Assembly (NCBI GenBank): GCA_023457875.1
Contig: JAEXBC010000088.1
Span: 1 to 15,018 of the forward strand
Length of the DNA: 15,018 nucleotides
Reading direction: 5' to 3'
Source of the DNA: Bacillota bacterium
Lineage (GTDB): Bacteria; Bacillota; Clostridia; Lachnospirales; Cellulosilyticaceae
Shown here: one piece after another, positions 1-6,238 of the stretch
Position numbering within the stretch: the first letter of the stretch is position 1
How the letters are laid out: the number at the start of each line of letters is the position of its first letter
Made by a program: the position numbers and the translations under genes
The notes under the pieces: generated by a model
Databases searched by the model: none
Seen by the model: only the letters and a program-made list of their open reading frames with translations
What the model was told of the DNA's origin: nothing

Positions 1-635
1 CCCTAAGCTTATCTTCAGTTATCCCCCTAGGCGTAATATAAGCAAAGCCTAGCTTATGTCCCCATTCAATGAGCTTAATGCCAGGAAGAACCATATTTCT
101 CACGGCAGCTATAGTGGCATCTGTCCCCCACACTACAACACCATCAGAAAGATTGGCCATTTGCCCCATGGCCTCTATATCCGTAGATGGCGTGTCAAAT
201 ACATAAATATAGTCCCTCAACTACACTGAAAGCAGGTGGGCCATCTACATTTCCAGCAGCGATGTGAAAAAGGACGCCAAGAGGCAAGGTATGTTTCACA
301 AGCGTAGTATTACAAAAAGGTGGTGAAAGAGGTTTTGGAGACCTAGGGTGAGCGCCTAACTCCACTTCTAATTTATAGAGCAAGCTTTCCTTATTTAACA
401 TATTGATAATGGTATGTAATTGCTCCTTTATAAGTTTTTCATCTAATGCTATGCCTGAAATAATGTGGTCATATTGACCGAGGCTAATACGCTTTGAAAG
501 CTCATCACAGGCTTTAATCACGTAGTAAGGGTCAAGATCATCTAAAGCAAGTGTTTGATTCAACCATTCTGGTAGCTCTTTAAGGATACGACCTTGTTCT
601 TTAGAAGCTAATATTTCTCCCTTTGCTAAAATCAC
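1..635 (-). pseudogene. luxC: LuxC-like acyl-CoA reductase, internally deleted and frameshifted (also cut by window edge)
   Basis: LuxC-family enzymes reduce acyl-CoA or enzyme-bound acyl groups to fatty aldehydes with NADPH. Translation from the GTG at 635 (strong AAGGAGGT at 649-642, 6-nt spacing) gives a normal N-terminal part ending in the family motif HIAAGNVDGPPAFSVVEGL, then stops at 195-197. A second frame, shifted by one base from about position 214 to the window edge, continues the family sequence: DYIYVFDTPSTD, then VVVWGTDATIAAVR and LIEWGHKLGFAYI. In intact relatives roughly 30-40 residues separate VVEGL from the DYIYVFD segment; here they abut. The gene has therefore lost about 100 bp plus the frame. 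The first reading frame alone (146 codons) would make only an N-terminal fragment. It lies 25 bp downstream of the luxE-like gene, probably in one operon. The C-terminus lies beyond position 1. An assembly error is the main alternative. Confidence 0.85.
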
Positions 636-660
636 ACGAGCACCTCCTTATACAATAAGT

Positions 661-1773
661 TTATAACTTTAATAAGTCAGTAGCGCCAGCTGCGCAGGTT
701 TTTATATCTTGTAGGCCAACGCGCCCTATAATTTCGAGATAAGAGGAAGTGATGCCACAACCGCACTTGCTTCCCTCATGGAGTACGCCTAAATCATCTG
801 TCATCACACTTAGAAGCGGAACACTCTTTACCATAGGCGTAATAAGGTTTACGAGGCCTACCTCGCCATTTGGTAAGGGCTCAAAGGTGTTCACATCACG
901 AATAATAACTCTGCTATAGATGGGAATATGAAAATGATGATTTTTGCAGTCACAATATAAAATGGGATGTTCTACAGCACCAAAAAACTCCTTTACATCG
1001 GTTTCTTGAATGCCAAGTGTTTCATCTATCAGGCGATAAAGTTCTTCTTTTTCTACGCGCTCAGTATAAAACTGTTTCCATCCTCCGCCGAGAAGGACTT
1101 TAGACCCTTTTCGAAGCTTAAAGCGAAGCCCTTTTTCCTGAAGCTTTTGCAAAAGAAAATAGGTATAGGAAGGAAAACCCATAAAGCGAACAGGAAAAGG
1201 CTCCTTGGCATAGCGCTCTAAAGTGTGGAGGATTCCATCAAGGTCTACCTTGTAACCCTCAGGTGTATATTTTAGGGCATATTCACGATGAAGTGCTGGC
1301 GTAAATAAAGTAGCGCCAAAGGCAGTTTTGCTTACGGCCATGTGGTTGCTTTTGTGAGGTTCATAGCCAAGAATAATATAGTTGGTAGGTACTGGGGAAA
1401 AGAGCTTGTGATATTGTCCTAACCGTAGCACCATGCGAAGACCATAGTAGAGCCCAAGGGTGTCAAAACCTATGTTACTCATTTTTCCTTTAGTTCCAGA
1501 GGAGGTAGCTTTAATGGGAAGCTTGCTTGGGGGCATAGAAAAAAGCTGATGAGACTTAAAAAATAAAGTTGGGATAAATGGAAGCTTATGTAGGTCATCA
1601 GCGGTATGAAGCGCTTTTGGCGAGAAGTTTTTATAATCAAGTATTTTAGTATACTCAGGGCAGTTTTGATAGTGAAATGCACAGTTTTGTTTAACCGCCT
1701 CAAAAAAATGAGAATGAGTTTTTTCAAGGTCATAGGGATTTTTATGGGTAAAAACTTTTTTTCTATAATCCAT
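661..1773 (-). CDS. luxE: LuxE-family acyl-protein synthetase
   Basis: LuxE-type enzymes use ATP to activate a fatty acid as acyl-AMP and pass it to the partner LuxC reductase. From the ATG at 1773 the protein has 370 residues, the usual length for the family. I chose this start over the in-frame ATG at 1863 because GGAG lies 7 nt upstream and a promoter at 1798-1826 would leave the earlier ATG untranscribed. Visible motifs: an adenylate-forming P-loop TSSGTKG at residues 90-96, EFFGAVEHP at 262-270 (like the YGxTE region of adenylating enzymes) and IGRVG at 349-353. A CDC at 274-276 and a CGCG at 337-340 could form a metal site, as in related F390/phenylacetate-CoA ligase folds; that is inference. 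The downstream luxC partner is broken, so this gene may have lost its pathway. There is no sign of luxAB, so a role in light production is unlikely. Confidence 0.88.
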   Translation of the reverse strand: MDYRKKVFTHKNPYDLEKTHSHFFEAVKQNCAFHYQNCPEYTKILDYKNFSPKALHTADDLHKLPFIPTLFFKSHQLFSMPPSKLPIKATSSGTKGKMSNIGFDTLGLYYGLRMVLRLGQYHKLFSPVPTNYIILGYEPHKSNHMAVSKTAFGATLFTPALHREYALKYTPEGYKVDLDGILHTLERYAKEPFPVRFMGFPSYTYFLLQKLQEKGLRFKLRKGSKVLLGGGWKQFYTERVEKEELYRLIDETLGIQETDVKEFFGAVEHPILYCDCKNHHFHIPIYSRVIIRDVNTFEPLPNGEVGLVNLITPMVKSVPLLSVMTDDLGVLHEGSKCGCGITSSYLEIIGRVGLQDIKTCAAGATDLLKL

Positions 1774-1797
1774 TCGTATTCTCCGACATTTCTTTTT

Positions 1798-1826
1798 ATT
1801 ATAAGGGATAGAGAAATAAAAGACAA
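1798..1826 (-). promoter_or_regulatory. Sigma-A-type promoter for luxE-luxC
   Basis: On the minus strand a -35 TTGTCT (1826-1821) is separated by 17 bp from a perfect -10 TATAAT (1803-1798). The expected start is near 1791, which gives an 18-nt leader before the ATG at 1773. Confidence 0.65.
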
Positions 1827-1935
1827 CGTCAAATAGACGGCGTATGATGTTTAACTTGTACAAAGAACAATTAAAGGATAGAATATGAAAAAGAAAATAA
1901 TTCTATAAGGACATAATGATGTAAAATATGAGAAT

Positions 1936-2078
1936 ATAAAGGCATAAAGGCATAAAGATATAAAGATATAAAGGCATAAATACGTAAGATATAAGATTAT
2001 GACTATATAAAAATATAAGGCATAAGGACACAGGGCATAAAGCTATAACACTATAAAGATACAAGAACAAAGGACGAA
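1936..2078. repeat. Degenerate 8-bp tandem repeat (ATAAAGGC / ATAAAGAT)
   Basis: From 1936 to 1983 there are six consecutive 8-bp units: ATAAAGGC twice, ATAAAGAT twice, ATAAAGGC, ATAAATAC. Weaker units continue to about 2078 with 7-8 bp spacing (ATAAAAAT, ATAAGGC, ATAAAGCT, ATAACACT, ATAAAGAT). The surrounding spacer, about 1860-2150, is strongly purine-biased on the plus strand. It occupies the divergent region between luxE and the acetyltransferase and has no coding potential. No spacers of unique sequence are present, so it is not a CRISPR array. Confidence 0.75.
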
Positions 2079-2157
2079 TGGGATGAGGATATGCGATATA
2101 AAGAGATGCGAAAATGAAAGATGAGAAGAAATGAAACCAGAAAAGAGGAGGTAGGGT

Positions 2158-2673
2158 ATGAAGGAAAAAGAACTAAAATATATCATTCGAGAAATACGTC
2201 AGGAAGAAATAGGCGCTCTGGAGGATTTGTTATATGAAGCCATTTTTCAGCCAGATGAAAGCAAGCTTTTGCCAAGAGAGGTGATCAAGCAACCTGACAT
2301 TAGTGTGTACATAGATGAATTTGGTGAAAAGGAAGATGATCTATGTTTGGTAGCAGAAGTGGAGGGCAAAATTATTGGTGCGGTATGGACAAGAATCTTA
2401 GATGGACAGATCAAGGGCTATGGCAATATTGATAGCAAAACACCTGAGTTTGCAATCGCACTTTTTAAAGGATATAGAAAACAGGGAATCGGAACAGAGT
2501 TAATGAGGCAAATGCTAGTAAAGCTTAGGAAAAAGGGATATCTAAAAGCATCATTAAGCGTAGATCGAGCAAACTATGCAAGAAGAATGTATGAAAAGGT
2601 GGGCTTTAAATCCATCAAAGAGCAAGCGCACGATTGTCTTATGCTCTGCGATTTGAAAGCTATAGATATGTAA
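2158..2673 (+). CDS. GNAT family N-acetyltransferase
   Basis: The 171-residue protein has the GNAT fold signature. Acetyl-CoA-binding motif A is R107-K-Q-G110-I-G112-T113 at the start of a helix. The C-terminal motif B reads N139-Y, then Y145-EKVGF150, which is where GNAT enzymes place the tyrosine acting as general acid. GNATs move acetyl from acetyl-CoA to an amine; the acceptor (a small molecule, drug or protein N-terminus) cannot be read from sequence. The start follows AGAGGAGG at 2144-2151 with 6-nt spacing. The gene stands alone, divergent from luxE, behind the purine-rich repeat spacer. I see no clear promoter; none of the TAT-like boxes in the repeat can be chosen over the others. 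Closeness to an antibiotic-resistance ABC-F gene makes a drug-modifying role possible, but this is only context. Confidence 0.85.
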   Translation: MKEKELKYIIREIRQEEIGALEDLLYEAIFQPDESKLLPREVIKQPDISVYIDEFGEKEDDLCLVAEVEGKIIGAVWTRILDGQIKGYGNIDSKTPEFAIALFKGYRKQGIGTELMRQMLVKLRKKGYLKASLSVDRANYARRMYEKVGFKSIKEQAHDCLMLCDLKAIDM

Positions 2674-2800
2674 AAATAACAGCTATTCTTAAATAAATGA
2701 ATCTATATGGGATATAATAAAGAAGGTAATACCATATTGAAATTAAATACAAAATATTGTATTATTAAGTGAAAACTTTGAACATGAAAAGGAGAAGGAA

Positions 2801-2821
2801 ATGAAGATTACATTAGCTTAA
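2801..2821 (+). CDS. Candidate leader peptide MKITLA
   Basis: A six-codon ORF, MKITLA then TAA, follows AAGGAG at 2789-2794 with ideal 6-nt spacing. Its stop shares the A of a second ATG (2821-2838, MRDLK), whose stop in turn overlaps a third tiny ORF (2835-2846, MNN). A strong ribosome binding site on so short an ORF, 395 bp upstream of an ABC-F gene, suggests a ribosome-stalling leader that senses antibiotic. It could also be the head of a decayed gene. Confidence 0.4.
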   Translation: MKITLA

Positions 2822-3060
2822 TGAGAGATTTAAAATGAACAATTAAAGAAAGTGATATTCTTTTGTTGTGCTCAAAATCAATCGGGCTTGTGATCATCAT
2901 ACAGTTCTTTTTCATGGAAATATTATAGAATAACTTATAGGGATTAATGGATAGGTCTCATCAAATAGATTAAGACTATTTTTTGTAGATGTGATCTTCA
3001 ATAGAAGTGTGCCATTAATGATTGAGAAGTAAGTTCTATAGTCATAGGATAAGACCAAGC

Positions 3061-3102
3061 AAGAACTGTAAGTGAACAAGAGGTTCATTTATGGTTTTTT
3101 TT
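3061..3102 (+). terminator. Candidate attenuator terminator before ABC-F
   Basis: The arms 3066-3077 and 3083-3094 pair over 12 positions (three G-U wobbles) around the loop AAGAG, with a core of TGAAC/GTTCA plus flanks. Eight T follow at 3095-3102, and A3061-A3065 could extend the stem into them. It lies 114 bp upstream of the ABC-F start, so constitutive termination would silence that gene; conditional read-through is the natural reading. Confidence 0.55.
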
Positions 3103-3193
3103 AATTGTAAAAAACAAAGAAGGTTATCTTAGTGAATAAAGTAAGTGGAAAAGCCAATAAGACTTCAAATTTGATAAGGAGCTATTAAAGAAT

Positions 3194-3212
3194 ATCACCA
3201 TAATGAGGTGAT
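3194..3212 (+). promoter_or_regulatory. Hairpin covering the ABC-F ribosome binding site
   Basis: ATCACC (3194-3199) is the exact complement of GGTGAT (3207-3212) across a 7-nt loop. The second arm contains most of the ribosome binding site GAGGTGAT (3205-3212) for the ATG at 3216. The stem has only 6 bp, so it would be weak alone. Confidence 0.45.
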
Positions 3213-3215
3213 GAT

Positions 3216-4841
3216 ATGGCAGCGATTTTAGAATGTAGAGGTTTATGCAAAGAATATGGGGACCGCATGGTTCTAAAGGATATTTGCTTAGAGATTATAG
3301 AGGGAGAATGCTTAGGTGTAGTAGGAGATAATGGGGCAGGAAAAAGCACCCTCATCAATATATTAATTGGAAAGCTTGAAGCTACTGGGGGCAAGGTGAT
3401 TTGGCACAAGAAGGCCCTTCAAATTGGTTATATGCCTCAAGCTACAGAATATATCAATAGAACGACTACCTTAAGTGGTGGAGAGCGAACCAAGGAAGTA
3501 CTAACACAAATCTTATATAGCAAGAATGATTTATTGGTGTTAGATGAACCTACTAATCATTTAGACAATGAGGGAATAAAATGGCTTATTAAGCAGCTTA
3601 AAAAGTTTCGTGGAACAGTAGTACTTATCTCCCACGATCGCTATTTCCTTGATCAGTGTGCTACAAGAATCGTGGAGATTAATGATGGAATGGCAAAAAG
3701 CTATAAAGGAAATTACAGCGCGTATAGAGAAGAGAAACAAAGGCAATTTGATAGTCAACTGAAGCTCTATCTAGAGCAGGAGAAGGTAAAGGAACAAATC
3801 GAAGGCCAGATTCATTCTCTTAAAAATTGGTCAGATAAGGCTCATAGAGAATCTGCAAAAAAGGCAATTGCAACAGGCAACAAATTTGGGGGCAAAGAAT
3901 ACAACAGAGTAAAAGCAAAAAAGAAGGACAAAGCCATTAAGTCTAGAATTAAAAGGTTAGAAAAGATAAATGTTGAGGGTATAGCTAGACCAAAGGAAGA
4001 AATATCTATTTCTTTTCAGTTAGCTTCAGCTGAAAAAACAGGATCAGTGATTGTTACAGCAAAGAATATTGGCAAAACTTATTCTCATAAAACCCTTTTC
4101 AAAAGGAGTTCTTTTTATATAAAAAGAGGTGAACACATTGGCCTATATGGGGTAAATGGCTGCGGAAAGTCTACCTTGATTAAGGGACTTTTAGGCGAAG
4201 TGGAAATAGAGGGAGAACTAAAGATAAAAGAAGGTATACGCCTTGGATACATTAGTCAGGATGTTGTTGACTTAGATGAAGAAAAAAGTGTGATAGAGTT
4301 ATTTGATGTGGCTACAAAAAGTGAGTATGCTCAGATCATAACAGCATTATCTCAAATGGGATTTCAAATAGGGCAATTATCAAAAAAGGTTGGCACTTTC
4401 AGCTTAGGAGAGCGTATGAAGATAAAGCTCTTACTGATGATTCAAGAGGGCTGTGAACTCCTTATCCTAGATGAACCTACCAATCATGTTGACCTTCATG
4501 TAAGACAACAACTAGAAGAGGCCCTTAAACAGTATACTGGAACCATTATCTTAATTACCCATGATCGCTATATGCTGAAGGAGATTTGTGATAAACTTCT
4601 GGTCTTTGAGCACCAAGATATTAGACGCTATGAATATGGCATTAATGACTATTTAGAAAGGCGTGAAAAGCAGAAAGTAGTTAAGCAGCTTACAAAGCCC
4701 AAAGACACGCTTATACTAGAAAATAAGCTGGCCTATATCATTGGTAAGTTAAGCAAGGAAACTCCAGGAACTGAGGCTTATCAAGAACTTGATAAGGCGT
4801 ATAGAGAACTTTTAAAAGAAAAGATGGACAGTAGAATATAG
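3216..4841 (+). CDS. ABC-F ribosomal protection protein, VmlR/CplR-like
   Basis: Resistance ABC-F proteins bind the ribosomal E site and, through an interdomain loop reaching the peptidyl-transferase centre, dislodge lincosamides, pleuromutilins or streptogramin A. The 541-residue protein has two ATPase domains and no transmembrane segment. NBD1 has Walker A G37-T45 (GDNGAGKST), LSGGE 86-90, Walker B 106-112 with catalytic E111, and H140; its short gap between Walker A and the signature leaves no room for the arm found in EttA-type housekeeping members. NBD2 has Walker A from about residue 312 (GVNGCGKST), a variant signature FSLGE 395-399 and Walker B 415-421 with E420. Between them is a charged helical linker (about 166-252) whose tip WSDKAHRESAKK to KEYNRVKAK (about 205-235) strongly resembles VmlR. 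A short C-terminal extension follows. The leader is long and structured, as expected for drug-induced attenuation. The exact drug spectrum cannot be read. Confidence 0.88.
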   Translation: MAAILECRGLCKEYGDRMVLKDICLEIIEGECLGVVGDNGAGKSTLINILIGKLEATGGKVIWHKKALQIGYMPQATEYINRTTTLSGGERTKEVLTQILYSKNDLLVLDEPTNHLDNEGIKWLIKQLKKFRGTVVLISHDRYFLDQCATRIVEINDGMAKSYKGNYSAYREEKQRQFDSQLKLYLEQEKVKEQIEGQIHSLKNWSDKAHRESAKKAIATGNKFGGKEYNRVKAKKKDKAIKSRIKRLEKINVEGIARPKEEISISFQLASAEKTGSVIVTAKNIGKTYSHKTLFKRSSFYIKRGEHIGLYGVNGCGKSTLIKGLLGEVEIEGELKIKEGIRLGYISQDVVDLDEEKSVIELFDVATKSEYAQIITALSQMGFQIGQLSKKVGTFSLGERMKIKLLLMIQEGCELLILDEPTNHVDLHVRQQLEEALKQYTGTIILITHDRYMLKEICDKLLVFEHQDIRRYEYGINDYLERREKQKVVKQLTKPKDTLILENKLAYIIGKLSKETPGTEAYQELDKAYRELLKEKMDSRI

Positions 4842-4937
4842 CAATTTCAAATAATCGTTTACAAATATAAGAATATATGTTGTAATTGTGTGAAATGAGT
4901 ATGAGACTTAAAGCATTTAAGAAAAGAGGCTTAGAAA

Positions 4938-5282
4938 ATGGATAAACAGCAAAAAAGAGAATTAGCTAAGGCGTATACACAAGCAAAAACTATTGGAGCC
5001 ATTTATTGTATAAGAAATACGCAAAATGGAAAGGTGCTATTAAGCAGCACCACCGAGTTACACGGAACAAAAAATAGGTTTAATTTTACAAATACAATGA
5101 AAGACTGTTTCCACATGAAACTTAGAGGAGACTGGAAGGTAATGGGCAATGAGGTGTTTGTTCTAGAAATTCTTGAAGAACTAGAAATGAAGTCTGAGCA
5201 GACTTTACAAGAGTTTAAAGCAGATCTCAAAGTACTAATGGAGATGTGGGAAGAAAAATTTGATGCAGCCATGTTATATTAA
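4938..5282 (+). CDS. Small GIY-YIG-like protein
   Basis: The 114-residue protein resembles a small clostridial family labelled GIY-YIG nuclease. The first motif is recognisable as IGAIYCIRN at residues 19-27, followed by NGKVLLSS where the YIG strand should be and a basic stretch KNRF near residues 45-48. The second motif is degenerate (LLSS rather than YIG), so nuclease activity is doubtful. The C-terminal half is charged and helical. Full-length GIY-YIG enzymes normally add a DNA-binding domain that is absent here. AGAGG near 4926-4930 serves as ribosome binding site. It follows the ABC-F gene by 96 bp and may be read from the same transcript, since no clear terminator separates them. Confidence 0.65.
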   Translation: MDKQQKRELAKAYTQAKTIGAIYCIRNTQNGKVLLSSTTELHGTKNRFNFTNTMKDCFHMKLRGDWKVMGNEVFVLEILEELEMKSEQTLQEFKADLKVLMEMWEEKFDAAMLY

Positions 5283-5335
5283 GCGTTATATAGCTGAAAA
5301 GTGAATAAGATAACTGAGTATAAAAGATATATAAG

Positions 5336-5434
5336 AGGCTATTATACCATAATGCTAGGCCATGTTATATAGGACATCATCTGAAGGATGTACTATATAG
5401 AGGAATACGTTAAGGTTTGTAATAGCCTGTTTTT
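5336..5434. other. 93-nt imperfect palindrome / structured RNA element
   Basis: A nested fold: outer arms AGGCTATTA (5336-5344) and TAATAGCCT (5420-5428) pair perfectly over 9 bp. Next, 5346-5354 pairs with 5408-5416 (9 positions, one mismatch, one wobble). After an 11 by 8 internal loop, 5366-5378 pairs with 5387-5399 (13 positions, one mismatch) around an 8-nt loop. A five-T run follows at 5430-5434. There are about 29 pairs in all. It could be a large terminator for the upstream gene, a palindromic mobile repeat (MITE-like) or a structured small RNA. I found no direct target duplication at its edges. Confidence 0.6.
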
Positions 5435-5462
5435 GTAAATAAAATTCATTGAATATTTAAGA

Positions 5463-5491
5463 TTTACTTTAATAATATTAAATGCTATACT
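5463..5491 (+). promoter_or_regulatory. Extended -10 sigma-A promoter for the DUF2089 operon
   Basis: TTTACT (5463-5468), 17-bp spacer, TATACT (5486-5491) preceded directly by TGC, the extended -10 element. A start near 5498 would put the strong AAAGGAGGG (5502-5510) very close to the 5' end. Confidence 0.65.
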
Positions 5492-5516
5492 TAATTTTAT
5501 TAAAGGAGGGATTGGT

Positions 5517-5810
5517 ATGGCAATAGAAGTTGTGCCAGGTTGGATGGTAAATTTAGATGATGAAGATATAATGTTTATCAAGAGTTTCATTATGGTATCT
5601 GGTTCACTAAAGGAAATCGCCAAGCAATATGAAGTAACATATCCTACTGTAAGACTGCGCTTAGACCGTTTGATACAAAAGATTTTGTTGAATGAACAAA
5701 CTGAAAATGAACCTTATATTGCCTTGATAAAAAGGTTAGCCATTAATGATAAATTAGATTTTGATACAGCAAAAATTCTTATTTCAGAATACAAAAAAAT
5801 AAGGGAGTGA
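5517..5810 (+). CDS. DUF2089-type helix-turn-helix regulator
   Basis: The 97-residue protein matches the HTH part of DUF2089. It has an acidic segment LDDEDIMFIKSFI (13-25), a serine-rich turn SGSLKEIAKQYEV and the recognition region TYPTVRLRLDRL (41-52). Longer DUF2089 proteins carry an N-terminal zinc ribbon; this one has no cysteines and is the short form. It probably binds DNA, perhaps its own promoter, though no palindrome overlaps the promoter at 5463-5491. The ATG has an excellent AGGAGG 7 nt upstream. It is the first gene of a tight operon with a membrane protein (20-bp gap) and a lipoprotein, a layout that suggests one-component control of an envelope function. Confidence 0.8.
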   Translation: MAIEVVPGWMVNLDDEDIMFIKSFIMVSGSLKEIAKQYEVTYPTVRLRLDRLIQKILLNEQTENEPYIALIKRLAINDKLDFDTAKILISEYKKIRE

Positions 5811-5829
5811 AGCAAGATGGATAGGATTA

Positions 5830-6204
5830 GTGATATGTATTGGGGTGGTGATAGGGGTTATATGGCTACAAGTTTTTCTTTCCAAACAGAAGGGTAAAGG
5901 GCTTGGGCTCATTTTACCCATGAGTGGCGTTTTATTATCCGTTATAGTAGTCATAGGATTATTTATGTATAATGTGCCTGCTGCTACTAGCAACAGATCC
6001 GATATAGAGGGGAACATCATTTCTAGTTCCCAAATTGTAGCTCAACATAATGATGTAAACATGAGTTCCTTGGCAATTGGAATGGGGACCACTTTCGTGG
6101 TGAGCAATATTCCTACAATCATATTGTTATGTATCTATTTTGGGATAAGGCAGCAAATGAAAGTGGACAAATCAATTGAAAAAATGAAAGTTAAAGATTT
6201 GTAA
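5830..6204 (+). CDS. Small membrane protein, operon partner of DUF2089 (start doubtful)
   Basis: Not recognised as a named family. About 124 residues with three likely membrane spans: about 3-18 (GVVIGVIWLQVFL), 27-47 (LILPMSGVLLSVIVVIGLF) and 87-104 (TFVVSNIPTIILLCIYFGI). A short polar region lies between the second and third, and the C-terminal tail is lysine-rich. The start is odd. The frame opens at GTG 5830 with only a weak AGGA 3 nt upstream, whereas a well placed AGGGAG (5802-5807) points to the ATG at 5817, which is in another frame and stops after 26 codons at 5895-5897. Removing one base near 5823 would join that ATG to this frame and give MDGLVICIGVVIG, a natural membrane-protein start. 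I suspect a single-base frameshift or a sequencing error. Confidence 0.6.
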   Translation: MICIGVVIGVIWLQVFLSKQKGKGLGLILPMSGVLLSVIVVIGLFMYNVPAATSNRSDIEGNIISSSQIVAQHNDVNMSSLAIGMGTTFVVSNIPTIILLCIYFGIRQQMKVDKSIEKMKVKDL

Positions 6205-6238
6205 GATTGGTTTATATGAATTGAATGATATGAGATGA

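Larger units (their letters stand above)
2674..3215 (+). promoter_or_regulatory. Long leader / intergenic region upstream of the ABC-F gene
   Basis: No substantial ORF covers these 542 bp. In order they hold a TATAAT-like -10 at 2713-2718 (no convincing -35), a six-codon ORF with a strong ribosome binding site (2801-2821), a weak bulged hairpin with a T-run (2951-2984), a much better terminator-like hairpin (3061-3102) and a hairpin covering the ABC-F ribosome binding site (3194-3212). This order matches the long attenuated leaders known in front of resistance ABC-F genes. A decayed gene is the alternative: the frame of position 2801 reads through many stops with short protein-like stretches. 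Confidence 0.5.

Noticed and set aside
967..1221. Plus-strand ORF of 84 codons inside luxE
   Set aside because: It is antisense to a clear enzyme gene, has no ribosome binding site and its product is a low-complexity basic, Phe-rich string.
661..1863. Longer LuxE starting at the ATG at 1863
   Set aside because: It would add 30 atypical residues, lacks a ribosome binding site and starts upstream of the best promoter.
1936..1983. CRISPR-like array
   Set aside because: Units are 8 bp and contiguous, with no unique spacers and no cas genes.
2951..2984. Terminator in the ABC-F leader (ATAGGTCT / AGACTAT plus six T)
   Set aside because: The stem needs a bulge and a 14-nt loop; the hairpin at 3061-3102 is much better.
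3030..3140. Remnant of a decayed coding gene (a protein-like stretch ending EVHLWFFLIVKNKEGYLSE in the frame of 2801)
   Set aside because: The frame is interrupted by many stops and I could not match a family with confidence; the terminator reading explains the same bases better. It remains the main alternative for this leader.
4859..4885. Terminator after the ABC-F gene (TTACAA-ATAT hairpin with one bulge)
   Set aside because: The stem is all A/T apart from one C-G pair and is not followed by a T-run; it may still be a weak structure.
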